Below are positions 1-8,249 of a stretch of 64,000 bases of DNA, in pieces. How positions within the stretch are numbered: the stretch's first letter is position 1; each line of letters begins with the position of its first letter. The stretch lies in contig NZ_CP050453.1 in the NCBI RefSeq assembly GCF_014171575.1, forward strand, positions 868,001-932,000, read 5' to 3'. Origin of the DNA: Microbacterium sp. Se63.02b. Lineage in GTDB: Bacteria; Actinomycetota; Actinomycetes; Actinomycetales; Microbacteriaceae. A program made the position numbers and the translations under genes. The notes beneath the pieces were generated by a model, which ran no database searches, was not told the origin of the DNA, and saw only the letters and a list, made by a program, of their open reading frames with translations.

Positions 1-33
1 GGAGCGATCGACTTCTTCCGGAGGGGCGCATGA
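1..33 (+). CDS. C-terminal end of upstream CDS, probably cysteine desulfurase SufS (partial)
   Basis: Only the last ten codons are in the window, reading GAIDFFRRGA and then TGA at 31-33. The stop overlaps the sufU start as ATGA, so the two genes are translationally coupled. SufS usually lies directly upstream of sufU in actinobacteria and ends in a similar helical tail. The identity is inferred from position, not from a diagnostic motif. Confidence 0.4.
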   Translation, partial: GAIDFFRRGA

Positions 34-464
34 GCGACCTGCAGAACCTGTACCAGGAGCTGATCCTCGACCATTCGCGCACCCCGCACGGCTACGGCCT
101 GCGTGAGGAGATCGCGGCGCAGTCGCATCAGCTGAACCCCACGTGCGGCGACGAGATCACGCTGCAGGTGCACCGGGGCGATGATGGCGGCGTCGAGGCC
201 ATCGCCTGGGAGGGACACGGGTGTGCGATCTCCCAGGCCTCGGCGTCGCTGCTGGCAGAACTCGCCGAGGGGCTCAGCGTCGAACAGCTCGAGGTCCGCA
301 TCGCGGCCTTCCGCGAGGCGATGCGGTCGCGCGGGAAGATCGAGCCCGACGAGGAGCTGCTGGGCGACGCGGCCGCGCTCGGCGGAGTGTCGAAGTACGT
401 GGCCCGCGTCAAGTGCGCCATGCTCGCCTGGGTCGCCGCAGAGGATGCGCTGAGCCGCAGCTGA
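30..464 (+). CDS. sufU: SufU-type iron-sulfur cluster assembly protein
   Basis: A 144-residue SufU/IscU-like protein. SufU accepts sulfur from the cysteine desulfurase SufS in the SUF pathway, in the cytoplasm. The ligand set is visible: C39 and D41 in PTCGDE, C65 in GHGCAIS, and C129 in VKCAMLAW. The roughly 20-residue insert between the second and third cysteines (IEPDEELLGDAAALGG) is characteristic of SufU rather than IscU. The ATG overlaps the preceding stop, and GGAGGGG at 20-26 is a good ribosome binding site. Length matches the family. Confidence 0.94.
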   Translation: MSDLQNLYQELILDHSRTPHGYGLREEIAAQSHQLNPTCGDEITLQVHRGDDGGVEAIAWEGHGCAISQASASLLAELAEGLSVEQLEVRIAAFREAMRSRGKIEPDEELLGDAAALGGVSKYVARVKCAMLAWVAAEDALSRS

Positions 465-534
465 GGGCGACCCGCCAGGGCGCGACACGCGGTGACTCGG
501 GGAATAGTCGCTGCCCTCGGGCGTTGCCACGAGC

Positions 535-1175
535 ATGACAACTCTCGGAATCATCGGTGCAGGACACATCGGCAGCCAGGTCGCCCGGGTGGCGGTGGCG
601 AACGGCTACGACGTCGTGATCGCGAACTCGCGGGGTCCGGAGACGCTCGCCGACCTCGTCGCGGAACTCGGACCGCACGCGAAGGCGGCCACGGCGGAGG
701 AAGCGGCGGCGGCCGCGGATGTGGCGGTGGTCACGGTCCCGCTGCATGCGATCGACAAGCTCCCCGCGGAGCAGCTCGCCGGCAAGATCGTCCTGGACAC
801 CAACAACTACTACTTCGAGCGCGACGGGCGCATCGAGGCCCTCGACAAAGGCGAGACCACGACGTCGGAGCTCGTGCAGCGCGCTCTCCCCGACTCGAAG
901 ATCGCCAAGGCATTCAACCACATCTTCGCGTCGGAGATCACGACAGACGGGTCGCCGGCCGGCACTCCGAACCGGCGCGCACTCGCCACGGCGGGAGATG
1001 ATGCCGATGCCGTCGCCTTCGTGACGCGCTTCTACGACGAGGCCGGCTTCGACACCGTCAACGTCGGATCGTTGAGCGAGTCGTGGCGGGTCGAGCGCGA
1101 TCGTCCGGCATATGTCGTGCGTCAGAACGCCGAGGAGCTGACCGCCAACGTCGAGCGCGCGAACCGTCTTCCTGA
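535..1175 (+). CDS. NADPH-dependent F420 reductase-like oxidoreductase (3' frameshift)
   Basis: Rossmann-fold protein with the dinucleotide-binding motif GIIGAGHIGSQVA near residues 5-17 and the family signature LDTNNYYFERDG. The ending SLSESWRVERDRPAYVVRQN is typical of NAD(P)-binding F420 reductase/metalloreductase-like proteins of about 210-220 residues. In the raw frame the protein would run on to 1353 through low-complexity Arg-rich residues and into the next gene. A one-base deletion near CC 1171-1172 would restore a stop at 1173-1175 and give about 213 residues. The substrate is unknown. I see no clear ribosome binding site before the ATG. Confidence 0.72.
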
Positions 1176-1242
1176 TCCGCGGTCGCGGCGAGGGGCCGAC
1201 GCCGGCTCCTCGTCGCGCCTCGGGTGTGCACACCGGCACCGG

Positions 1243-1292
1243 TTGGGATACCAAAAGTTGAGGAACGCGGCCCGGAATGCAAGAATGCCCAG
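1243..1292 (+). promoter_or_regulatory. promoter and GntR-type operator of the downstream gntR
   Basis: TTGGGATACCAA at 1243-1254 is a near-perfect palindrome (10 of 12 positions symmetric) of the kind bound by FCD-class GntR regulators. It is followed by TTGAGG (1258-1263), a 17-base spacer and AAGAAT (1281-1286), six bases before the ATG at 1293. The layout fits a leaderless, self-controlled promoter. Binding is inferred. Confidence 0.5.
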
Positions 1293-1959
1293 ATGGCGGG
1301 GGCTATGGGGACGAACGGCGAACTCGAATCTGTCCGGGTCACGCGGATCCTGAGAGACGACATCGTCCTCGGGCGCCGCGTACCCGGGTCGCGACTGGTC
1401 GAGCGAGACATCGCGGCGGAGTTGAACGTGTCCCGACTCCCGGTGCGCGAAGCGATCCGCACACTCGTGGCCGAGGGCGTCGTCGTGGCTCGACCTCGTA
1501 CCTGGGCCGTCGTCCGCGAGTTCACCCATCGTGACATCCAGGACTTCGCCGAGGTGCGCGAGGCCATCGAGACGTTGATCTTCGTCTTCGCTGCCGAACG
1601 GCACGACGAGGCGGGCCTCGCCCGGATCCAGGACGCCTATGAGCGTGAACTCGCCGCCGCGCGCACCGGCGACTCCGAGGCCGCGAGGATCGCTGCGGCG
1701 GAGTTCCACGAGATCGCCGTCGAGATCGCGGGCAACGAGATGCTGGGGGAGTTGATCGCCGTCTTCCTCACGCGGTTGCGGTGGCTCTTCGGGACAGCAC
1801 GACGATCTTCTCCTGATGGCCGAGGAGCACCGCATCATCCTCGAAGCCCTGGCCGCCAGAGACGCCGAGGCGTTGCGCCGGATCATCCCGGCGCACCTGG
1901 CGAGCGGTCAGTCGGCGGCGGAGCGCCGTCTCGCCGACGGCAGCGACCTGCTGGTCTGA
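1293..1959 (+). CDS. GntR family transcriptional regulator, FCD subfamily (frameshifted)
   Basis: N-terminal winged helix (about residues 15-80, with LVERDIAAELNVSRLPVREAIRTL) followed by an all-helical FCD-type effector domain. The raw frame turns to low complexity after RWLFG. Removing one G from GGG at 1791-1793 restores QHDDLLLMAEEHRIILEALA and a stop at 1957-1959, for about 221 residues, normal for the family. I chose ATG 1293 because a promoter-like pair ends six bases upstream, which suggests a leaderless message. The adjacent palindrome suggests autoregulation. The target metabolic genes are not obvious nearby. Confidence 0.8.
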
Positions 1960-2066
1960 CGGCGCGAACGGGCCCGACCCGTCGGTGACCACAACGGGAA
2001 CCGCTCCGGCTGTATATTGGGGCGATCGGAGTCGGTCCGAACTGTCGCGCTGTCCTGGGGAGCGAG

Positions 2067-2312
2067 ATGCGGAATCTTGCTGTCGCGGTCGGGTGCCTGC
2101 TACTTCTGGGCGGAGTCGCGCTCGTCGCGATCGCCGATCAGGAACGCACCGCGGCCGTCGCCGCCGTCAAGGCGGAGATCGTGCGCGTCGAGCACGCGCT
2201 CGAAGAGTCACGCGGGGAGAACCTCGAACTCGCGGAGAAGCTCACCGCCCTCCGCTCACAGCTCGCCGAGCAGGACGCCGAGATCTCCGACACGACGGGC
2301 TTCCTGCAGTGA
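2067..2312 (+). CDS. small membrane-anchored coiled-coil protein
   Basis: 81 residues: one N-terminal membrane segment (about residues 4-22) followed by a charged helix with heptad character (VKAEIVRVEHALEESRGENL and onward) that should form a coiled coil outside the membrane. GGGGAGCGAG just upstream is a ribosome binding site. TATATT at 2013-2018 may be a -10 element. The stop overlaps the GTG of the next gene (GTGA), so the two are translationally coupled and probably work together at the cell surface. I do not recognise the family. Confidence 0.65.
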   Translation: MRNLAVAVGCLLLLGGVALVAIADQERTAAVAAVKAEIVRVEHALEESRGENLELAEKLTALRSQLAEQDAEISDTTGFLQ

Positions 2313-3172
2313 GCCGCCGCATCCTGGCCGTGACCGTGCGCGGCAGCCGTCATGCTCTCCGCCGGGATGCTCGCCAGGGCCGAGAGCCTCGAGCAGCAGC
2401 GGGCGTCGGCGGTGGCGGAGCTCGATCTCCTGACGCTGCAGTACCACGAGGCGGGACAGCGCACCGACTACCTCGAAGGATCGGTCGAGCGCGCCGAGGC
2501 CGACGTCGCGGACCGCGCATCCGTGCTCGCCCTCCGGCCGGCCTTCGTCGCCGAGATCACCGCATTGGCCGCGGCCCTCGAACGCGCGAAAGGCATGGTC
2601 GACACGGCTGCGCACCGTGCGGCGGCTCTCTCTGCCCAGCAGACCGTGCTGGATGAGAAGGCCGACCCCGCCACGGTGAAGGCAGCCACCGCGACCGTGC
2701 ACGCGCTGACCGAGAAGGTCGGGTCCGAGGTCGCTTCCGTGCAGGCCGCCCAGAGTTCGGGTCCTGGCGGACCTGCGTGGTCGTCGAGCGGGCCCGGCGG
2801 GTATGCGCGGGTGCGGGCGGCGCTCGACCTGGTCGGAGGGGGCGGCGTCGGGCTGTACGAGTCGGCATCCTGCGCGGGAGGAAACGCCCCGGCATGCGCC
2901 AACAGCAACGGATACATCAAGTACCGCGCCGACATCGTGAACTGGAGCTCGGGCCGACTCAACTGGGCGATGGCGCACGAGCTCGCGCACATCTATCAGT
3001 TCCGCGTCTGGGGCGCCCTCACGTCGTCGGGCGCCTACGGGTCGCTGTTCGGCGCCGATCCGGAGTTCCTCGCGAACTGCATGGCCGTGGTCAGGGGCTT
3101 CCCGGCTCGGTCGGCTGCAACGGAGAACAGCAGGCCTGGGCTTCCGGCATCTGGGTCGGCGCGGTGCGCTGA
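2309..3172 (+). CDS. membrane-anchored or secreted coiled-coil protein with HELAH metalloprotease-like motif (two frameshifts)
   Basis: Starts at GTG 2309 and overlaps the previous stop. Removing the extra C near 2339 fuses VSRRILAVTV to AAAVMLSAGMLARAE, a plausible signal or anchor. A long coiled coil follows (residues about 30-140), then a Gly/Ser-rich linker and a C-terminal domain with two Cys (SCAGG, PACAN) and AMAHELAHIYQFRVWG, an HExxH zinc-protease motif. A G missing from GG near 3105 restores PGSVGCNGEQQAWASGIWVG and the stop at 3172, for about 287 residues. The C-terminal domain resembles secreted zinc-protease-like domains, but catalysis is unproven. Confidence 0.62.
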
Positions 3173-3190
3173 CGGGCGCGGAGCCTCGGG

Positions 3191-4032
3191 TCAGGCCACC
3201 GGTGTGGTCGTGTCGATCGCGGCCCTCAACGGCCGACGCATGACGCGCCAGTAGGCACTCGGTGCGAGGCGGACGAGGGTGTCGATGAGGCGTGCCTCAC
3301 GGCCCACCATCGTGCGCGCGGCGCGTCGCTCGGTCGCGCGCGGATGATGAGCGCCGCCGCGTCCGCGGGGTCCGTGTGGTACATCGCGGCCTGCGCCTCG
3401 GCTGCGCGCGCGGCGATGGCCGGGTCGAGCGCCGCGGCGTAACGGCCGTGCAGGATGATCCCGGTGCGCACGCCCGCAGGGTAGACCGCGCCGACACTGA
3501 CCGTGGTGCCCTCGAGCTCGTGCCGCAGGGCCTCGGAGAATCCACGCACGGCGAACTTGCTCATCGCGTAGGGGATGCGGCCTGCGGGGGCGGCGAGTGC
3601 GTAGACGCTCGCGAAGTGCGTGATGTGTGCGGCCGGAGCGGCGCGCAGGGCCGGAAGCATCGCCTTGGTGATCGACACCGTGCCCCACAGGTTCACATCG
3701 GTGAGCCAGCGCATCTCCTCCATCGTGAGCTGATCGAGGCTGCCCAGCATCGACGATCCGGCGCAGGTGATCAGGGCGTTGATCCTCGGATGCGACGCTG
3801 CGACCGCGTCGGCTGCCGCGAACACGGCGTCGTCGTCACGGAGGTCGACGACATGGGTCGTGAGCCGTGTCCCGTCGAGTTCCGCGGCGACGGTGTCGAG
3901 CGCGGCTCGGTCATGATCGAGCAGGGCGAGGTGGGTTCCCCGTGCGGCCAGCAACCGGGCGATGTGGGCCCCCATCCCGTTCGCGGCGCCGGTGATCACG
4001 GTGGTGCTGCCGGTGAGGTCCAGACGTTTCAT
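3191..4032 (-). CDS. short-chain dehydrogenase/reductase (frameshifted)
   Basis: Classical SDR with cofactor motif TTVITGAANGMGAHIA (residues 9-24) and catalytic S..Y.xxxK as FASVYALAAPAGRIPYAMSKFA. Start ATG at 4032-4030 gives the sequence MKRLDLTGSTTVITG; longer in-frame extensions are not family-like. A one-base deletion around 3333-3342 (a CGCGCG run) separates AALIIRAR from ATERRAARTMVGREARLIDT and the true end at 3191, for about 280 residues. The tail is typical of SDRs annotated as acyl or alcohol dehydrogenases. Substrate unknown. It is divergent from the gene at 4166. Confidence 0.85.
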
Positions 4033-4136
4033 GTGACTCCTGCCGCGTGCCCGATTCGGCGGTGTACCGGGCGGATGTCGGATGTGCGGGGCATGCTGAT
4101 CCGGAACCATTCTGGCCGACACCGGGCACCAGTGAT

Positions 4137-4167
4137 ACCGGTACGCTCGAAGAGAGGAGGTACCGGT
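4137..4167 (+). promoter_or_regulatory. hairpin enclosing the ribosome binding site of the downstream gene
   Basis: ACCGGTAC (4137-4144) and GTACCGGT (4160-4167) are perfect inverted repeats separated by 15 bases. The ribosome binding site GAGGAGG (4154-4160) lies at the loop/3' arm border and the GTG start (4166) sits in the 3' arm. If transcribed, the stem could limit translation; as DNA it could equally be an operator. Confidence 0.4.
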
Positions 4168-4750
4168 GGGACGGACAGCGGATGCCATCGCCGAAGGCGT
4201 CGCGATCGCGACCGCTGCCGCGCGCCTCGCCGTGAAGAACCACATCCTCATCGGCACGATCGCCGAAGACGGCGTCTTCGACATGGACAGGTACATCGAC
4301 GACGCGCGGGAGGCGCTCCGGGCGATGGCCGAGGAGTCCGAGGAGGCCGCAGCGACGGTCACTGCACTGCGCAAGCGCGCGAGGGGTCGGCACTCCGATC
4401 CGGTGGGCACGCATGACTATCGCGATCGCGATGTGCGAAACCTCCGCCGACGGGCGAAGCAGTCCACCGGGGTCGCCGTCCGGTTGCGGGAGATGATGGA
4501 AGACCGCGATCGGCTCGCCGAGATCGTCGAGGAGGCGCGTGACGCGGCGTGGGCGGACGTGCGGCACAACCTCGACCGTCGGCTGCGCGTGGAAGGCATG
4601 CGTCCCGACCAGGACCCCGACTACGGCCGTATGCGCGAGGCCCGCATGCAGGCGCTGCGCCTCGTCGACCTGCAGGCGCTCTCCTCGGAGCAGAGAGCGA
4701 AGGCGAAGCGGCGGAAGAAGCAGCAGAAAGCCGCGGCGTCGAGCGACTGA
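4166..4750 (+). CDS. conserved hypothetical helical, charged protein
   Basis: 194 residues from a GTG with a near-perfect ribosome binding site (AGGAGGT at 4155-4161). The N-terminal third contains a helix (ADAIAEGVAIATAAARLAVK) and a conserved-looking segment KNHILIGTIAEDGVFDMDRY. The rest is strongly charged helix ending in a Lys-rich tail (KAKRRKKQQK). It resembles uncharacterised actinobacterial proteins without a named function. No membrane segment or signal peptide. The tail suggests nucleic-acid or ribosome contact, which is only inference. Confidence 0.75.
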   Translation: MGRTADAIAEGVAIATAAARLAVKNHILIGTIAEDGVFDMDRYIDDAREALRAMAEESEEAAATVTALRKRARGRHSDPVGTHDYRDRDVRNLRRRAKQSTGVAVRLREMMEDRDRLAEIVEEARDAAWADVRHNLDRRLRVEGMRPDQDPDYGRMREARMQALRLVDLQALSSEQRAKAKRRKKQQKAAASSD

Positions 4751-4814
4751 GGCGCCGTTTCGCTTTCGCGTCGGGACTGTTGTAGGCTGTTCCACGGCCC
4801 GCTGAGCGGGCTGG

Positions 4815-4887
4815 GCGCCCGTAGCTCAATGGATAGAGCATCTGACTACGGATCAGAAGGTTAGGGGTTCGAGTCCCTTCGGGCGCA
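4815..4887 (+). tRNA. tRNA-Arg (anticodon ACG)
   Basis: 73 nt with complete cloverleaf: acceptor GCGCCCG/CGGGCGC, D arm GCTC/GAGC, anticodon stem TCTGA/TCAGA with loop CTACGGA (anticodon ACG, read as ICG), and T arm GGG TTCGAGT CCC. Discriminator A at 4887. CCA is not encoded. It decodes CGN arginine codons. Confidence 0.97.
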
Positions 4888-4909
4888 CACTGTGTTGAGA
4901 CAGTACAGG

Positions 4910-4940
4910 AACCCCCGTCGCATCAGCGGCGGGGGTTTCT
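4910..4940 (+). terminator. intrinsic terminator after tRNA-Arg
   Basis: AACCCCCGTCG (4910-4920) pairs with CGGCGGGGGTT (4927-4937, one G-U), followed by TCT. It separates the tRNA from the convergent lysR and may serve both. Confidence 0.8.
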
Positions 4941-4956
4941 GCTTTCTCCGTTCGGC

Positions 4957-5887
4957 TCAGAGCAGACTCGTGATGGCGGGGTCGCGCTCGGCCACATCCG
5001 CCGCCGTCGAGACGATGACGCTGCGCATCGCGGCCACCGCGACGGCCGGAGTGACGTCGGAGCGGTGCGCCAGGCTGATCGTGCGCGACATCGCCGGGTG
5101 CGCGAGTCGCGCCGACCTCAGCAGGGGGCGGTCGAAGAGCACCATGGCCGGCACGACGGCGACGCCGACGCCGCGTTCCACGAAGCGGAGCACCGCGTCC
5201 ATCTCGGCCCCCTCGAGCGCGAGCCTCGGGGTGAGGTCGGCGCTGCGGAACGCGGCATCCATCGTGGCGCGCAGCTCGTAGCTCTCGTCGAAGGCGATCA
5301 GCGGAAGCGTCGCGAGGTGGGCGAGGCTGATCGACGGACCGTGGGTGACCGGTGCGGCGGCCGCCGACGAGACGACGACGAGTTCCTCCGAGAGCAGCGG
5401 CATGTGCGTCAGGCTCACGCCGACAGGAGTGGGACCGTCGGACTGGGTGACGAGCGCGATGTCGACCGCCCCCACCGCGAGTTCTTCGACGAGTCGACGT
5501 GACCCGCTCTCCGTGAGGTGCAGGTCGACGTCCGGGTGGGCGGAGTGGAACGCGCTGATGGCTTCTGCGACGAGGCTCGTGCACAGGGTCGGCGGCGCAC
5601 CGAGGCGCACGCGACCCCGGCGGAGACCGGCGAGTTCGCCCATCTCGTCGCGGATGGCGTCGGCTTCGGCGAGCATGCGCTGCGCGCGCGCGGAGGAGGG
5701 TCTCGCCTGCGGCGGTGAGCGCGATGTGGCCGCGCGCGCGGTGGAACAGCTCCGCGCCGAGTTCACGCTCCAGCGTCGAGATCTGGCGGCTCAGCGACGG
5801 CTGGGCGAGGTGCAGGTGCTCGGATGCGCGGGTGAAGTGCCCGAGGCGGGCGACTTCGACGAACCCGCGGAGTTGCTCGAGGTTCAT
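4957..5887 (-). CDS. LysR family transcriptional regulator (frameshifted)
   Basis: N-terminal HTH (residues 1-60: NLEQLRGFVEVARLGHFTRASEHLHLAQPSLSRQI, with the usual LERELG) and a periplasmic-binding-like effector domain. ATG 5887 follows TAGGCT (5899-5894) by six bases, a leaderless start. A one-base insertion or two-base loss in the (GC)n run at 5681-5692 splits LLRAR from QRMLAEADAIRDEMGELAG; repaired length is about 310 residues. It is divergent from the flavoprotein gene at 5965 and very probably controls it through the palindrome between them. Confidence 0.88.
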
Positions 5888-5935
5888 GTCCATAGCCTAG
5901 CCGCATGGTTTCCAGTCGGACTATGCATTGGAGTT

Positions 5936-5951
5936 ATTAGGATGCCCTAAT
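5936..5951. promoter_or_regulatory. LysR-type operator palindrome
   Basis: ATTAGGATGCCCTAAT is a perfect inverted repeat (6-base arms, 4-base centre) that also fits the LysR T-N11-A core. It lies in the lysR/flavoprotein intergenic region, 13 bases before the flavoprotein ATG, so bound regulator would also block its start. Confidence 0.6.
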
Positions 5952-5964
5952 TAGCGTGGAACGC

Positions 5965-7695
5965 ATGGCTACCCCCGAACGTCAGATATCCACCACCGTC
6001 CTCGTCATCGGCACCGGCGGCTCCGGGCTGCGAGCGGCGATCGAGATCGCCGAGCACGGTGTCGACGTGCTCGCGGTCGGCAAACGTCCGCGGCAGGATG
6101 CGCACACGTCCCTCGCGGCCGGTGGCATCAATGCGGCGCTCGGCACCATGGACGCCGAGGACAGCTGGCAGCAGCACGCCGCCGACACCATCAAGGAGAG
6201 CTACCTGCTCGCCAACCCGCACACGGTCGAGATCGTCACGCAGGGCGCCGAGCGCGGCATCCGCGATCTGGAGCGCTGGGGCATGGACTTCGCGCGGGAA
6301 GACGACGGTCGCATCTCGCAGCGGTTCTTCGGTGCGCACACCTTCCGTCGCACCGCCTTCGCGGGTGACTACACCGGCCTCGAGATCCAGCGCACCCTCG
6401 TGCGCAAGGCCGAGCAGCTCGAGGTCCCGATCCTCGACCACGTCTACATCACGCGCCTGCTCGTGCGCGACAACGTGGTGTTCGGCGCCTACGGCTTCGA
6501 CCAGGCCGACGGCACCCGCTACCTCATCCACGCCGATGCCGTGATCCTCGCGGCGGGTGGACACAACCGCATCTGGCGGCGCACCTCGTCGCGCCGCGAC
6601 GAGAACACCGGCGACTCCTTCCGGCTCGCGGTCGATGCGGGCGCACGTCTGCGCGACCCGGAACTCGTGCAGTTCCACCCGTCGGGGATCATCGAGCCGG
6701 AGAGCGCGGCCGGCACGCTGATCTCCGAGGCGGCGCGCGGCGAGGGCGGCATCCTGCGCAATGCTCTCGGTGAGCGCTTCATGGCGAAGTACGACCCGGA
6801 ACGGATGGAGCTGTCGACCCGCGACCGCGTCGCGCTCGCCGCGTACACCGAGATCCAGGAGGGACGCGGCACCGAGAACGGCGGCGTCTGGCTCGACGTG
6901 TCGCACCTGCCGCGCGAGACGATCATGAGCCGTCTGCCCCGCGTGTACCAGACGATGATGGAGTTGCAGATGCTCGACATCACGAGCGACCCGATCGAGA
7001 TCGCCCCGACCGCGCACTACTCGATGGGTGGGGTCTGGGTGCGTCCAGAGGATCACCGGACCGACGTCGAAGGCCTCTACGCGATCGGCGAGGCCTCGAG
7101 CGGACTGCACGGAGCGAACCGGCTCGGCGGCAACTCCCTGATCGAGCTCCTGGTGTACGGCCGCATCGTGGGGCAGGCGGCCATGGAGCACGCGGCAGGG
7201 CTGGACGCGCAGCGACGTTCCGCGACGGCCGTGGCTCAAGCTCGGGCCGAGATCGACGATCTGCTCGCGGCGGAGGGGCGTGAGAACGTGCGCGCCCTCC
7301 AGCGCGCGATCCGCAACCTCATGACCGAGTACGCGGGTGTGGTGCGCTCGGAGGAGGGACTGCGCGCCGGACTCGCCGACCTCGACATGATCGAGGGGCG
7401 CATGGAGGACGTCGGCATCCACCCCGACATCGCCGGGTTCCAGGACCTCGCTCACGCCTTCGACCTCAAGGCCTCGGCGCTCGCGGCGCGGGCCACGCTC
7501 GAGGCGGCGCTGGAACGTCGGGAGACCCGCGGATGCCACAACCGCAGCGACTTCCCCGACACCGACCCGACGCTGCAGGTGAACCTGGTGTGGTCGCCGA
7601 CCGCCGGCGTGACCCGCGAGGAGATCCCGCCGGTCTCGCCCGAGATCGCCGAGCTCATGCGCGAGGTCGACACCGCGGGCAAGCTCGTCGAGTGA
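5965..7695 (+). CDS. solitary fumarate reductase/succinate dehydrogenase-type FAD flavoprotein
   Basis: About 576 residues. FAD motif VLVIGTGGSGLRAAIE (near residue 13) and AHTSLAAGGINAALG, where the His matches the covalent-flavin His of SdhA/FrdA. Further family blocks are QFHPSGI, EAARGEGG, LSTRDRVALA (substrate Arg), PTAHYSMGG and LHGANRLGGNSL. It oxidises or reduces a C4-dicarboxylate-like substrate. No iron-sulfur or membrane subunit gene is nearby, so it may be a soluble reductase or oxidase rather than a respiratory complex; L-aspartate oxidase is an alternative, but the retained His argues against it. ATG 5965 preferred; GTG 5956 is possible. The gene is divergent from lysR. Confidence 0.8.
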   Translation: MATPERQISTTVLVIGTGGSGLRAAIEIAEHGVDVLAVGKRPRQDAHTSLAAGGINAALGTMDAEDSWQQHAADTIKESYLLANPHTVEIVTQGAERGIRDLERWGMDFAREDDGRISQRFFGAHTFRRTAFAGDYTGLEIQRTLVRKAEQLEVPILDHVYITRLLVRDNVVFGAYGFDQADGTRYLIHADAVILAAGGHNRIWRRTSSRRDENTGDSFRLAVDAGARLRDPELVQFHPSGIIEPESAAGTLISEAARGEGGILRNALGERFMAKYDPERMELSTRDRVALAAYTEIQEGRGTENGGVWLDVSHLPRETIMSRLPRVYQTMMELQMLDITSDPIEIAPTAHYSMGGVWVRPEDHRTDVEGLYAIGEASSGLHGANRLGGNSLIELLVYGRIVGQAAMEHAAGLDAQRRSATAVAQARAEIDDLLAAEGRENVRALQRAIRNLMTEYAGVVRSEEGLRAGLADLDMIEGRMEDVGIHPDIAGFQDLAHAFDLKASALAARATLEAALERRETRGCHNRSDFPDTDPTLQVNLVWSPTAGVTREEIPPVSPEIAELMREVDTAGKLVE

Positions 7696-7696
7696 T

Positions 7697-7764
7697 CTGC
7701 CGAGGGGTCGAGACACGCCGCTCGCCCACGGCACGCTCGGGCGTGTCTTGACCCCTCAGGCAGG
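7697..7764. terminator. long hairpin between convergent genes
   Basis: The arm beginning CTGCCGAGGGGTCGAGACACG (7697 on) pairs, with small bulges, with the arm ending CGTGTCTTGACCCCTCAGGCAG at about 7764. Stem exceeds 20 bp. It lies just after the flavoprotein stop and before the convergent acidic-protein gene, so it probably terminates both. Its size resembles REP-like elements, but I see no second copy here. Confidence 0.6.
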
Positions 7765-7787
7765 TGGTGGGGCGGGTGGGAGTGATC

Positions 7788-8106
7788 TCAGTCGGCCTGA
7801 GGCTCCTCCGTGTCGATCACGCCGATGCCGACGGCCTCATGGTCGGGCTCCGGTTCGTCGCGCTTCGGGGCCTTGGGTTCTTCGCCGGGGCCTTCTCGGT
7901 GCTCGGCTCTTCGAGGTCTGCGGTGTCGGGCACCTCGCTCGGGTCCGCGTCCTCGGGGAGTCGGCCTCGGCGGGCGTCGTGACCTCACCCTCGCTCGTGT
8001 CCGAAGCGGGGCTCGGCGTCGGCGTCTGCGCCTCGGCGGAGTCCTCGCCGGCGTGCTGGTCGGCGTGCTCCTGGGTGGACTCAGGTTCTGGTGTCGTGTC
8101 GGTCAT
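7788..8106 (-). CDS. small acidic, low-complexity protein (two frameshifts)
   Basis: Begins MTDTTPEPESTQEHADQHAG and is rich in Glu, Asp, Pro, Thr and Ala, so it is probably disordered. Adding one C at 7955-7958 and one at 7875-7877 (complement strand) joins EADSPEDADPSEVPDTADLE to the end DHEAVGIGVIDTEEPQAD, giving about 106 residues. AGAAAGGGGCC upstream of ATG 8106 is the likely ribosome binding region. No known domain. The short hydrophobic C-terminal motif VGIGVI could be an interaction motif. Function unknown. Confidence 0.55.
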
Positions 8107-8249
8107 GATGGCCCCTTTCTGATGTCGTCGGTTCAGGATGCCGCGGCGGCGAGCCATGGTGAAGGGGCTTGACGCGCTCGTCGTCGGCACACCGGGGCGA
8201 GGGCCGACCGCGGCGGACCGAAGCGACGGATCCGGCGTAGCCTTGAGGG

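Noticed and set aside
4815..4887. tRNA-Arg as an integration (att) site with an adjacent mobile island
   Set aside because: No integrase, no direct repeat of the tRNA 3' end, and core genes on both sides.
5947..7734. 595-residue open frame opposite the flavoprotein
   Set aside because: The plus-strand gene carries all the flavoprotein motifs; the antisense frame has none.
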